Positions 40,880 to 50,130 of a DNA stretch of 64,000 nucleotides are shown piece after piece. The translations under genes and the position numbers were made by a program. Where the stretch lies: assembly GCA_963823275.1 (NCBI GenBank), contig CAWGKW010000001.1, positions 1,116,001 to 1,180,000 on the forward strand, written 5' to 3'. Within the stretch, counting starts at the first letter, position 1; every line of letters starts with the position of its first letter. A model generated the notes under the pieces. That model was given only the letters and a program-made list of their open reading frames with translations, was not told the origin of the DNA and did not search any database. The DNA is from RHKX01 sp963823275 (lineage in GTDB: Bacteria > Actinomycetota > Thermoleophilia > Solirubrobacterales > 70-9).

Positions 40880-41962
40880 TCAGCTGAGCGCCAGCACCAG
40901 CTCCCTGATCGCGTTGGGATACCGATAGGTCAGGCCCCCGTGACGACCGTCGAAGAGATCCAGGGAGTGCTCGACCCCGAGCTTCTCCAGTTCGGCCGAG
41001 AAGGCCCGGGCCCCGAGGTCGAGGTAGTACTCGTCGCCCAGACCGGCATCGAGATGGATCCGGCGCATCGAGCGGAGCGCCTCGGCGTGGCGGGGGGCCA
41101 TGATCACGGGATCGTGATCGAGCCAGAGTCGCCAGACGTTGTCGACGAGACGGCCGCTCTCGAGGTCGAAGGGGAGCAGCGCCTTGCCGGGTCGGCTCGG
41201 GTCGGGCGAGTAACAGGCCGCGTAGCCGTACATCTCCAGCGGGCCTCCGTGGCGCTCCCACTCGAAGGGGTCCTCCTCGGGGAGGCGGTCGAAGAAGACG
41301 TCATAGGAGGAGTCGAAGTGCTCCCTGAGGGTGCGGACGGCGCCGGCGATGCTGGGCGGCATCGAGATCTCGAACAGGGCATCGCCGGCGTGGGATGCCA
41401 GCGCCGAGAAGACCTCGGGCCGCATCATCGGGACGACCATCGCGCCGTAGCCCCCTGAGGACTTGCCGGTGATGCCGCGATGGTCACGGTCGGCGGCCGT
41501 CGGATACCGGTCGTCGACGAAGGGGACGATCTCCTCGCACAGGTAGGACTGGTAGGGGCCGGTACCGGCCGAGTCGAGGAACTGCGAGCCGCCGTAGGAG
41601 GTCCAGCAGTCGACCATGACCACGATCGCATCGGGGCAGTCGCCGGAGGCGAGCATCGCATCCATGCGCTCGATGAACGTCGGCTCGAAGGCGTTGCGCC
41701 CGGTCCACATGTCGAGCTGGCCGGTGTAGCCCTGGATCACGTAGACCGTTGGGAGCTCCCTCGGGTGGTCGAGCTCGACGCCCGGTGGACGCAGGACGTA
41801 GAGCGGTCGCCTGACGGGGTCGGCGAGCGGGTTGCCGGCGAGCAGGTCGGACTCGACCACGAGCCGGTCGAGCGTGCCGGACAGGGGGCGACTCCAGGGC
41901 GCCCCGAGAGGATCCTCACCCTCCGCCGTCGATTCGTGCACCAGCCGCATCCCCGGGGACAC
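40880..41962 (-). CDS. Putative esterase (esterase D/antigen 85-like alpha/beta hydrolase)
   Basis: About 360 residues, GTG 41962 or, more conservatively, ATG 41950. The nucleophile elbow ITGKSSGGYGAM (Ser about 168) and a catalytic His near the C-terminus in DGRHGGLTYR fit the PF00756 esterase family, which includes S-formylglutathione hydrolase, enterochelin esterase and mycolyltransferases. The upstream PTVYVIQGYTGQLDMW is the oxyanion-hole strand. No signal peptide is present, so it is probably cytoplasmic. The substrate is unknown. The gene is isolated, with a terminator of the next gene just upstream of its start. Confidence 0.8.
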   Translation of the reverse strand: MSPGMRLVHESTAEGEDPLGAPWSRPLSGTLDRLVVESDLLAGNPLADPVRRPLYVLRPPGVELDHPRELPTVYVIQGYTGQLDMWTGRNAFEPTFIERMDAMLASGDCPDAIVVMVDCWTSYGGSQFLDSAGTGPYQSYLCEEIVPFVDDRYPTAADRDHRGITGKSSGGYGAMVVPMMRPEVFSALASHAGDALFEISMPPSIAGAVRTLREHFDSSYDVFFDRLPEEDPFEWERHGGPLEMYGYAACYSPDPSRPGKALLPFDLESGRLVDNVWRLWLDHDPVIMAPRHAEALRSMRRIHLDAGLGDEYYLDLGARAFSAELEKLGVEHSLDLFDGRHGGLTYRYPNAIRELVLALS

Positions 41963-41980
41963 TAGCCCGCAGACGACAGA

Positions 41981-42011
41981 ACGGAGGCCGGGCGCGTGGC
42001 CCGGCCTCCGT
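41981..42011 (-). terminator. Strong hairpin terminator for the HtaA-like gene
   Basis: ACGGAGGCCGGGC (41981-41993) pairs perfectly with GCCCGGCCTCCGT (41999-42011), a 13-base-pair stem with a five-base loop. It lies 25 bases after the stop of the minus-strand gene at 42037. The following U-tract is weak, which is common in GC-rich actinobacteria. Confidence 0.75.
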
Positions 42012-42036
42012 CTGCTCCCACCCTGCCGAGATCAGC

Positions 42037-43077
42037 TCAGGTGGTCTCGGCCGTGGTCACGGTCGTGCCGAGCACGAGCCCACCGGTGAACGCCGTGGTC
42101 CCGAAGGCGGCGTTGAGCGCCCCGGCGGCACCGGGGGTCAGCGTCGCGACAACGTTGGCGAGCGTGATCGTCCCGCCCTCGCTGACGCCGGCATCGAGCC
42201 CGGACAGATCCAGGTCCAGGATCGAGATCCGGTTGGGACCGACGGCCGCGGTCAGGTCCGGCGCGTCGTCGATCTGGATGTTGAACTCGGTCAGATCCAC
42301 CGTCGTCGACCCGTCGGTCAGCGAGATTCCGCCGCTGTGCTTGATCTTGCCGGCGAACGTGGTGGCGTTGACCTTGCCCCCGGTGATCGGGAAGGCAAGC
42401 GAGCCGTCGGGGTTGGCCGACGCCGGATCGATCGGCGCGGCGCTGATCCCGAGGCCCGTCAGCGCTCCCGCGGTTCCGGGGTCGAGTGTCAACGCGGTGT
42501 CACCGCCGGTCATTCTCACCGTCTCTGGCTTGACGAGCGTCGTCGTCTTGCCGACGGGGATCCCGCGCTTGAACAGGTTCACGCCGAAGGTCGCGTTGAG
42601 CGCCTCAGCCGCGGCCCTGGTGAGCGAACCCTTGACGTTCGACAGCTTCGTGTCGAGGCCCTGCCGCTTGATCTTCGCCTTGCTCGTGTCCAGCTTCAAC
42701 AACGGGACCCGGGCCGCTCCGACCTTGGCGGTCAGCTTGCCCTTGTTGAGCTCGATCACGAACGACTTGGCCGACAGGGACTTCCCGCCCGCCTTGAACT
42801 TGAGGCCGCCGCTGTGCTTGATGGTGCCCTTGGCGCCGTCGCTGGAGATCTCACCACCGGTGACCGGGAAGTCGATCGCTCCGCCCTTGACCTTGGCGGG
42901 CTTGAGCGGCTTGACCGAGACGCCGTTGGCGGCCAGCACCTTGGCGGTTCCGCCGTCCACCTTCAGCGATGTGTTGCCCCCGCTGATCGGGTTGTGTGCC
43001 TGCGCTGCTGCCGGCAGCAGCGCCAGGGCCGTCACGGCCAGCAGGCCGGCTGTCGCGGCATTGAATCTGGTTCTCAT
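42037..43077 (-). CDS. Secreted HtaA-like two-repeat protein
   Basis: 346 residues from ATG 43077 with GGAGG upstream. A signal peptide ends near AQAHN (about 27). Two homologous repeats of about 155 residues follow. Each has an IDFPVTGG or LAFPITGG strand, a G(T/K)IKHSGGL(K/S)(F/L) segment, and a LxAxVGxxRxxxLxLD segment, matching the HtaA domain seen in heme-binding and other cell-surface proteins of actinobacteria. There is no membrane anchor or sortase signal. It could bind heme or another ligand, but the key ligands were not checked. Its gene is preceded by an ECF-type promoter and lies divergent from an ECF sigma gene. Confidence 0.68.
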   Translation of the reverse strand: MRTRFNAATAGLLAVTALALLPAAAQAHNPISGGNTSLKVDGGTAKVLAANGVSVKPLKPAKVKGGAIDFPVTGGEISSDGAKGTIKHSGGLKFKAGGKSLSAKSFVIELNKGKLTAKVGAARVPLLKLDTSKAKIKRQGLDTKLSNVKGSLTRAAAEALNATFGVNLFKRGIPVGKTTTLVKPETVRMTGGDTALTLDPGTAGALTGLGISAAPIDPASANPDGSLAFPITGGKVNATTFAGKIKHSGGISLTDGSTTVDLTEFNIQIDDAPDLTAAVGPNRISILDLDLSGLDAGVSEGGTITLANVVATLTPGAAGALNAAFGTTAFTGGLVLGTTVTTAETT

Positions 43078-43120
43078 CGGGTCGGATACCTCCGTAATTG
43101 GTTTGGTCCTTTCCCCGTTC

Positions 43121-43147
43121 TACGTGCCGACCCCGGCGCGCGGTTGG
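43121..43147 (-). promoter_or_regulatory. Candidate ECF-sigma promoter of the HtaA-like gene
   Basis: On the minus strand CCAACC (43142-43147), a 17-base spacer and CGTA (43121-43124), resembling the AACC/CGT(A/C) promoters of extracytoplasmic-function sigma factors. The sigma gene itself begins 40 bases away in the other direction. Confidence 0.5.
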
Positions 43148-43187
43148 AAAATCTTCGTGAGTCGAGCATTCCGATGCGCAAAGATGC

Positions 43188-43742
43188 ATGGCCATGGAGC
43201 GCCGGCAGAGACCCGTTGCGGAGCACCAGCTCGCGGATCGACTTGCCCGCGGGGACTCGGAGGCGATGCGCGACGTCTACGAGCGGTTCGGGGGCGCGAC
43301 GTTCGGCTTCCTGCTCCGCACCCTCCGGGATCGCCCAACGGCCGAGGACGTTCAGCAGCAGGTCTATCTCGACGTCTGGCGAGCCGCCTCCAGCTATGAC
43401 TCGTCACGGTCGGGCCTGCTGACCTGGATCATGGCCATCGCCAGGAATCGGGCGATCGATCAAAAGCGCCGCCAGATTCCCGTGCCCAGCGGTGATCTCC
43501 TGATCGAGGAGGGCGCTGATCGCGAGATCGATTCGGCGGAGACGCTCGCCGAGCGCTGGCGGATCTCCGGGTTGCTGAGCCGGTTGCACCCCCAGGAGCG
43601 AGAGGTGCTTCGGCTTCGTTTCTACGAGGACCTGACCCAGCGCGAGATTGCCAGTCGCATGGAGATGCCGCTCGGCACCGTCAAGATGAGGATGGTCGGC
43701 GGACTCGGTCGTCTGCGAGAGTTGATGGGAGATGGACGATGA
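43188..43742 (+). CDS. ECF RNA polymerase sigma factor
   Basis: 184 residues from ATG 43188 (ATG 43194 is also possible). Region 2 includes TAEDVQQQVYLDVWRAAS and region 4 includes HPQEREVLRLRFYEDLTQREIA and LGTVKMRM. It is of the SigK-like group by its partner. The stop overlaps the downstream anti-sigma gene. The HtaA-like gene, which carries a matching promoter, is the likeliest target. The N-terminus is moderately long and no extra C-terminal domain is present. Confidence 0.9.
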   Translation: MAMERRQRPVAEHQLADRLARGDSEAMRDVYERFGGATFGFLLRTLRDRPTAEDVQQQVYLDVWRAASSYDSSRSGLLTWIMAIARNRAIDQKRRQIPVPSGDLLIEEGADREIDSAETLAERWRISGLLSRLHPQEREVLRLRFYEDLTQREIASRMEMPLGTVKMRMVGGLGRLRELMGDGR

Positions 43743-44509
43743 TGGGTGACATGGAAAGGCCGAGCGGTCGGGAGCCGATCGAGTATCTGCTTGACGACCT
43801 GACCGACGAGGACCGGGCCTCCTTCGAGGCTCGCATGCGGGGGGACCGGGAGCTGCGCGAGGAGGTTTCTGAGGTCGACTCGCTGTTCGCCGCGCTTCGG
43901 AGCCTGCCCGAGGATTCCTGGTCGGCGGACGAGCCCCCGCCGCTGGCACTGCCGATCAAAGGCCGGGACCCGAGGGCCGATGAGGCGACCGTAGAGGAGG
44001 CGCCGCCCGTGGCCCCACCGCGTCCCGTTCGGCGGCGTGGCTGGCTCTCCGGGTTGCGCGTGCCCGCTCTTGCGACAGGGGCGCTGGCCGTGCTGCTCGC
44101 CGGACTGGCGATCGGCTCGCAGCTTGGCGACGAGGGGGCGACGACGCCCACATCCTCGCCGCAGCAGATCGTGTCGAGCAGCGAGCTGCGGCCGGCGGGG
44201 AAGGCCGGCAGCGGATCGCGGGGTTCGGCGCGGGTGATCGGCGCCGACGGGGGGGACCAGAGCCTCGCGGTTTCCGTCGCCGACATGCCGGCAACCGCAC
44301 CCGGGCGCTACTACGAGCTCTGGCTGATGAGCGGCCAGGGCAAGCTGATCTCGGTGGGCGGCTTCAAGGTCGGTTCCGCCGGTGCTCGCAACGTCGAGGT
44401 GCCGCTGCCGGTCGATCCCGCCGATTACAGGTTGATCGACATCTCGCTGGAGCGGGTCAACGGGGATCCCGGGCACTCCGCCGTCTCGCTGCTCCGCGGG
44501 CCGGTATAG
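43739..44509 (+). CDS. Anti-sigma factor (RskA-like)
   Basis: 256 residues from ATG 43739, overlapping the sigma stop by four bases (ATG 43742 is an alternative). An N-terminal sigma-binding helical region (EPIEYLLDDLTDEDRASFEA) without a zinc motif is followed by one membrane helix (about 108-130, VPALATGALAVLLAGLAIG) and an extracytoplasmic RskA-type domain with ARVIGADGGDQSLAVSV, RYYELWLMSGQGK and LISVGGFKV. It would hold the sigma factor at the membrane until a signal triggers release, often by proteolysis in this family. Confidence 0.85.
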   Translation: MMGDMERPSGREPIEYLLDDLTDEDRASFEARMRGDRELREEVSEVDSLFAALRSLPEDSWSADEPPPLALPIKGRDPRADEATVEEAPPVAPPRPVRRRGWLSGLRVPALATGALAVLLAGLAIGSQLGDEGATTPTSSPQQIVSSSELRPAGKAGSGSRGSARVIGADGGDQSLAVSVADMPATAPGRYYELWLMSGQGKLISVGGFKVGSAGARNVEVPLPVDPADYRLIDISLERVNGDPGHSAVSLLRGPV

Positions 44510-44545
44510 ACGATAGACGCCTCGCCGGGCGCGGCCCCACCCCGA

Positions 44546-44551
44546 TAGCCT
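44546..44551 (+). promoter_or_regulatory. -10 box of a leaderless promoter for gcvT
   Basis: TAGCCT followed by seven bases and GTG 44559. No ribosome binding site precedes the start. No glycine riboswitch aptamer was found here. Confidence 0.5.
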
Positions 44552-44558
44552 GCCGGCA

Positions 44559-45659
44559 GTGACCGGCCCCGAGCCCCTGCGGCGCACCTCCCTCCATGAC
44601 GAGCATGTGGCCGCGGGCGCCCGGCTGGTGCCCTTCGCAGGCTGGGAGATGCCCGTCCAGTACGAGGGGGTGGCCGCCGAGCACGAGGCCGTTCGCGAGC
44701 GCAGCGGCGTCTTCGACGTCTCCCACATGGGCCAGATCGGGACCAGGGGCCCGCAGGCCGCCGCTTTCCTGCAGCGGGTCGTCAGCAACGACATCGACAA
44801 GCTCCGGGTGGGCGGCGCGCAGTACTCCTGCCTCTGTGCCGACGACGGCGGCATCATCGACGACCTCTTCACCTACTTGATCGACGGTTTCGAAGTCGAA
44901 TACCTCACGGTCTCCAATGCCGCCAACCACGAGACCGATCTGGCCCGTTTTCGGGAGCTTGCCGGGGGTTTCGACGTTGAGGTCGTCGACCTCGCCCCGC
45001 ATTACGCGATGCTCGCCGTGCAGGGTCCCGAGGCGCGTGCCGTCGTTGCGGGCTTGGCGTCGGCCGAGCTGCCGGCCCGGATGCGGACCGCACAACTCGA
45101 CGTCGCCGGCGCGGCGGCGCTGGTCTGTGGAACGGGCTACACGGGAGAGGACGGCGTGGAGATCCTGCTCGCTCCCGAAGCCGCGCCTCGCCTCTGGCGT
45201 GAGCTGCTGGCCGCCGGGGTGACGCCCTGCGGTCTCGGCGCCCGCGACACGCTGCGCCTGGAGGTCTGCTTCCATCTGCACGGCAACGACATGGGCCCTG
45301 ATCGAAACCCGATCGAGGCCGGGCTGGGCTGGTGTTGTCAGGAGGAGACCGGGTTCGCCGGCTCCGAGGCCGTCGCGGCCGCCCGCGCCGAGGGGACGGT
45401 GGAGAGGCTCGCGGCGTTCGCGATCGAGGGCCGTGGCATTCCTCGCGCCGGCAATCTGATCCTCGTCGACGGTGCGAACGCGGGCACTGTCACCAGCGGG
45501 ACTTTCTCACCCTCGCTCGGAATCGGCATCGGGATGGGATACGTTCGCTCGGACCTCGCCGAACCCGGTACCCGGGTCGAGATCGACGTGCGGGGGCGGG
45601 TTCGCGAGGCGGAGATCCGCAGCAAGCCCATGTACGACAAGACCCAAACGGCCAACTGA
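44559..45659 (+). CDS. gcvT: Aminomethyltransferase (glycine cleavage T protein)
   Basis: 366 residues from GTG 44559. Conserved GcvT features include RRTSLHDEHVAAGARLVPF at the start, GWEMPVQYEG, RSGVFDVSHMGQ, the RDTLRLE segment and PIEAGLGW near residue 250. It takes the aminomethyl group from the lipoyl arm of GcvH and makes 5,10-methylene-THF and ammonia. It is the first gene of gcvT-gcvH, followed by the split P-protein subunits, so the whole system except lipoamide dehydrogenase is encoded here. Confidence 0.95.
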   Translation: MTGPEPLRRTSLHDEHVAAGARLVPFAGWEMPVQYEGVAAEHEAVRERSGVFDVSHMGQIGTRGPQAAAFLQRVVSNDIDKLRVGGAQYSCLCADDGGIIDDLFTYLIDGFEVEYLTVSNAANHETDLARFRELAGGFDVEVVDLAPHYAMLAVQGPEARAVVAGLASAELPARMRTAQLDVAGAAALVCGTGYTGEDGVEILLAPEAAPRLWRELLAAGVTPCGLGARDTLRLEVCFHLHGNDMGPDRNPIEAGLGWCCQEETGFAGSEAVAAARAEGTVERLAAFAIEGRGIPRAGNLILVDGANAGTVTSGTFSPSLGIGIGMGYVRSDLAEPGTRVEIDVRGRVREAEIRSKPMYDKTQTAN

Positions 45660-45677
45660 GCAACCGAAAGGACCTTC

Positions 45678-46070
45678 ATGGCGACCGAGGAGAGCTACCC
45701 CGACGAACTGCGCTACCACCCCGAGCATGACTGGGCACGGATCGATGGCGATACGGCCGTCTTCGGGATCACCTGGTATGCCCAGGACTCGCTGGGCGAC
45801 GTCGTCTTCTTCGACCCCCCCGAGGTCGGCGCCACCGTCAGCATGGACGAGCCCTACACCGAGGTCGAGTCGGTCAAGGCCGTCTCCGACGTGATCGCCC
45901 CCCTCAGCGGCGAGATCCTCGAGGTCAACGAAGGGGCCGGCACCAACCCTGAGCTGATCAACACCGATCCCTACGGCGAGGGCTGGATGGTCAAGGTCAG
46001 GCTCAGCGACACGGCCGAGATCGAAGCCCTCATGGATTCCGCCGCATACCAGGACCTCATAGCCGACTGA
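45678..46070 (+). CDS. gcvH: Glycine cleavage system H protein
   Basis: 130 residues. The lipoyl-attachment segment EVESVKAVSDV places the modified Lys at residue 67. A ribosome binding site (AAAGGA) precedes ATG 45678. The lipoyl arm carries the methylamine group between P and T proteins. The 3' end of the gene overlaps the first arm of alternative hairpins in the following gap. Confidence 0.96.
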   Translation: MATEESYPDELRYHPEHDWARIDGDTAVFGITWYAQDSLGDVVFFDPPEVGATVSMDEPYTEVESVKAVSDVIAPLSGEILEVNEGAGTNPELINTDPYGEGWMVKVRLSDTAEIEALMDSAAYQDLIAD

Positions 46071-46111
46071 CAAATGTCAGCTTCAGGTTCAGTGGTGGAT
46101 TACCACTGACA
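46067..46111 (+). promoter_or_regulatory. Mutually exclusive hairpins between gcvH and gcvPA
   Basis: CTGACA (46067-46072, covering the gcvH stop) can pair with TGTCAG (46075-46080). The same TGTCAG can instead pair with CTGACA at 46106-46111. The latter segment also belongs to a perfect eight-base hairpin TCAGTGGT/ACCACTGA (46089-46096 with 46102-46109, loop GGATT). Only some of these can coexist, as in attenuators. There is no U-tract. Confidence 0.45.
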
Positions 46112-46236
46112 TCCGACGAAAATCCGCCAACGAACCGCACGCCCTTGCCGAGTGGCAACACCGCGCCGCCCGGCCAGGGCAGCCGGAGCAGCCGAGCATC
46201 TGGCCGGAGTGATCCTCGCCCGACCGGTCACCTCTC

Positions 46237-46242
46237 TAACCT
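46237..46242 (+). promoter_or_regulatory. -10 box of a leaderless promoter for gcvPA
   Basis: TAACCT, seven bases before GTG 46250. It supports the GTG as the start and suggests that gcvPA-gcvPB can be transcribed separately from gcvT-gcvH. Confidence 0.5.
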
Positions 46243-46249
46243 TTCGCGG

Positions 46250-47625
<1,376 letters not shown>

Positions 47626-47629
<4 letters not shown>

Positions 47630-49182
47630 GCGCCATCGCCAGCCCGCCCAGCAGCGCCGAGGCCGAGACGCCGATGCAGCGAGACCATGCGGTCACGATC
47701 TACGAGCGGTCGGTGGCCGGACGCCGCGCCGCCTCGATCCCCGAAGCCGGCGTCCCCGGTGGCGACCTGCCGATCGAGGATCTGATCCCCAGCCATCTGC
47801 TTCGCGCCCAGCCCGCCCGGCTGCCCGAGCTTGCTGAGCCGGAGATAGTCCGCCACTACAACCGGCTTTCACGCCGCAACTTCGATCTTGACTCCGGCAT
47901 CTACCCGCTCGGCTCCTGCACGATGAAGCACAACCCCCGCCTCAACGAGCGGGTTGCGGCGCTGCCCGGGCACGCCCGCCTGCACCCCGCCCAGGACCCG
48001 CGCCGCGCTCAGGGAGCGCTCGAGCTGATGTGGTCTCTGGAGCGGTCGCTGAGCGAGATCTGCGGCCTCCCGCACGTGAGCCTCCAGCCCTCCGCCGGAT
48101 CCCACGGCGAGCTCGCGGGGTTGCTGCTCACCCGCGCGTTCCACGCCGCCAACGGCGAGGCTGAGAAGCGGACGAGGGTCCTGACCCCGGACACCGCTCA
48201 CGGCACCAATCCCGCGTCGGTCACGATGGCCGGCTACGAGGTCGTCAAGGTGGACACCGACGAGCGTGGCGGCGTCGACCTCGAGGATCTGCGGGCCAAG
48301 ACCGATGATCGCGTCGCCTGTCTGATGCTGACCAATCCCAACACGCTCGGGTTGTTCGACACGAACATCGCCGAGATCACCGGGATCGTGCGCGAGGCCG
48401 GCGGCACCCTGTACTACGACGGCGCGAACCTGAACGCGATCATGGGGCACTCGCGGCCCGGCGACATGGGCTTCGACATCGTCCACGTCAACCTCCACAA
48501 GTCCTTCAGCCAGCCCCACGGCGGCGGCGGCCCCGGTTCCGGCCCGATCGCCGTCTCCGAGCGGATCGAGCCGTACCTGCCGGTCCCCAGGGTCGAGCGG
48601 ATCGAGGGCAACAACGGCGACGGCCCACGCTTCGACCTGCGCGGCCGCGACGACCACCCCGCCTCGATCGGGCGCCTCCGAGGATTCCAGGGCAACTTCG
48701 GCGTCTTCGTCCGCTCCTACGCCTACATCCTCAGCCTCGGGGGCGATGGTTTGACCGAGGCATCGGAGACCGCCGTGCTGAACGCCAACTACCTGCTGGC
48801 GCGGATGCAGGAGGGCCTGTCCGGCAAGTACCTCCAGCTGGCCTTCGACCGCCGCCCTATGCACGAGTTCGTCCTCTCCGGAAGCGGGGCCAAGAAGGAC
48901 CTGGGGGTGAAGACGCTCGACATCGCCAAGCGCCTGCTCGACCACAACATGCACCCGCCCACCGTCTACTTCCCGCTGCTGGTCGACGAGGCGCTGATGG
49001 TGGAGCCGACCGAGACCGAGGCCCGTGAGTCCCTCGATCGGTTCGCCGACGCGGTCGAGTCGATTCTCGCCGAGGCGGAGGTGGATCCGGAGATCGCCCG
49101 CAACGCGCCCTATACGACCCCGGTGAGGCGCCTCGACGAGGCCGGCGCCGCTCGCAACCCCGTCGTCCGCCAGGAGTTCTAG
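47626..49182 (+). CDS. gcvPB: Glycine dehydrogenase (decarboxylating) subunit 2
   Basis: 518 residues, overlapping gcvPA by four bases. RNFDLDSGIYPLGSCTMKHNP, PSAGSHGELAGLL and DTAHGTNPASVT are followed by the PLP-lysine region VNLHKSFSQPHGGGGPG (Lys about 292). It decarboxylates glycine and passes the methylamine to GcvH. The product is of normal length for the family. It is convergent with the NHEJ polymerase gene. Confidence 0.95.
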
Positions 49183-49236
49183 CCGGCCGGCTGCGCGACC
49201 GGCAGCCGTCACGGGCCGCTCGACCGCGCGTAGCCG

Positions 49237-50130
49237 TCAGGAGCCGCTCGGGAGCGTCTGCTGCAGCTCGAGCACGGGGGCGAAGAGGTCGCCGTGCTCG
49301 TCGACCCGCTTCAGCACCTGATCGGAGGTGAAGCGCAGGCCGTCGGGATCGCCCGCATCGACGGTTCCCGAGACCTCGTCCCAGAGCAGCGGCGTCGACG
49401 AGGTGGGAGTCGGTCGCGCCCGCAGCGAGTAGACGGCGACGGTCGTCTTGGTGGCGTTGTTCTGGCTCCAGTCGATGAAGACCTTGCCGGGTCGCAGGGC
49501 CTTCTTCATCTGCGAGGTCACCAGATCCGGCTCCGATGACTCGAGCGCCCGGGCGACGGCACGGGCGTAGGGCTTGGTTTGCTCGTAGCTGACCTCGCCG
49601 TTCAGCGGCACGTAGACCTGCATGCCCTTGGAGCCCGAGGTCTTCGGGAAGCATTCGAGGCCGAGATCGGTGAACAGCCCGCGGAGTTGGAGTGCGACCA
49701 CGCAGCATTCCACGATCGTGGCCGGCTCGCCGGGATCAAGGTCGAATGCCAGAACCGTGGGCCGCTGCACATCGGCGACCCTGGCAAGCGACGGATGCAA
49801 CTCGATCGCGGCCAGCTGGGCGAGCCAGACCAACGTCGGCAGGTCGTCGCAGACGCAGAACTCGATTTCCCCCGCCCGATTGCCCGCCCAGACCCGTTCG
49901 GTCCGGACCCAATCGGGATGGTGGGGGGGGATCCGCTTCTCGAAGAAGCTCTTCGCCTCGACCCCGTTCGGGTACCTGACCCTCGTCAGCGCCCGGTCGC
50001 GCAGGTGTGGGAGCAGCGCGGGGGCGATCCGCGCGTAGTAGTCGATGACCTCGCCCTTGGTGAAGCCGGTCTCGGGGTACAGGACCTTGTCGAGATTCGT
50101 GATCGACAGCCGCCGGCCGTCGATCTCTAC
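49237..50130 (-). CDS. LigD-type DNA repair polymerase (PolDom), stand-alone; start codon unclear
   Basis: About 297 residues in one open frame. It starts with VEIDGRRLSITNLDKVLYP and GFTKGEVIDYYARIAP, then DLDPG (catalytic DxD), KTSGSKGMQVYVPL and a C-terminal TSDQVLKRVDEHGDLF. This is the archaeo-eukaryotic primase-like polymerase domain of LigD, which fills gaps and adds ribonucleotides during NHEJ. There is no ligase or nuclease domain. The first standard start codon in this frame is TTG 49833, within the domain and too late. No ATG, GTG or TTG was found upstream, so a rare start codon or an indel near the Ku stop must be assumed. The frame begins exactly where the Ku gene ends. Confidence 0.72.
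   Translation of the reverse strand, partial: VEIDGRRLSITNLDKVLYPETGFTKGEVIDYYARIAPALLPHLRDRALTRVRYPNGVEAKSFFEKRIPPHHPDWVRTERVWAGNRAGEIEFCVCDDLPTLVWLAQLAAIELHPSLARVADVQRPTVLAFDLDPGEPATIVECCVVALQLRGLFTDLGLECFPKTSGSKGMQVYVPLNGEVSYEQTKPYARAVARALESSEPDLVTSQMKKALRPGKVFIDWSQNNATKTTVAVYSLRARPTPTSSTPLLWDEVSGTVDAGDPDGLRFTSDQVLKRVDEHGDLFAPVLELQQTLPSGS

Noticed and set aside
40591..40887. 98-codon plus-strand open frame after ftsZ
   Set aside because: No ribosome binding site, no homology-like features, and it runs through the symmetric inverted repeat into the esterase gene end.
42337..43422. Plus-strand open frame opposite the HtaA-like gene
   Set aside because: The minus-strand product has a signal peptide, internal repeats, a ribosome binding site and a terminator. 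The plus-strand frame has none of these.
44510..44558. Possible glycine riboswitch before gcvT
   Set aside because: The gap is only 49 bases, too short for even one glycine aptamer, and the gene appears leaderless.
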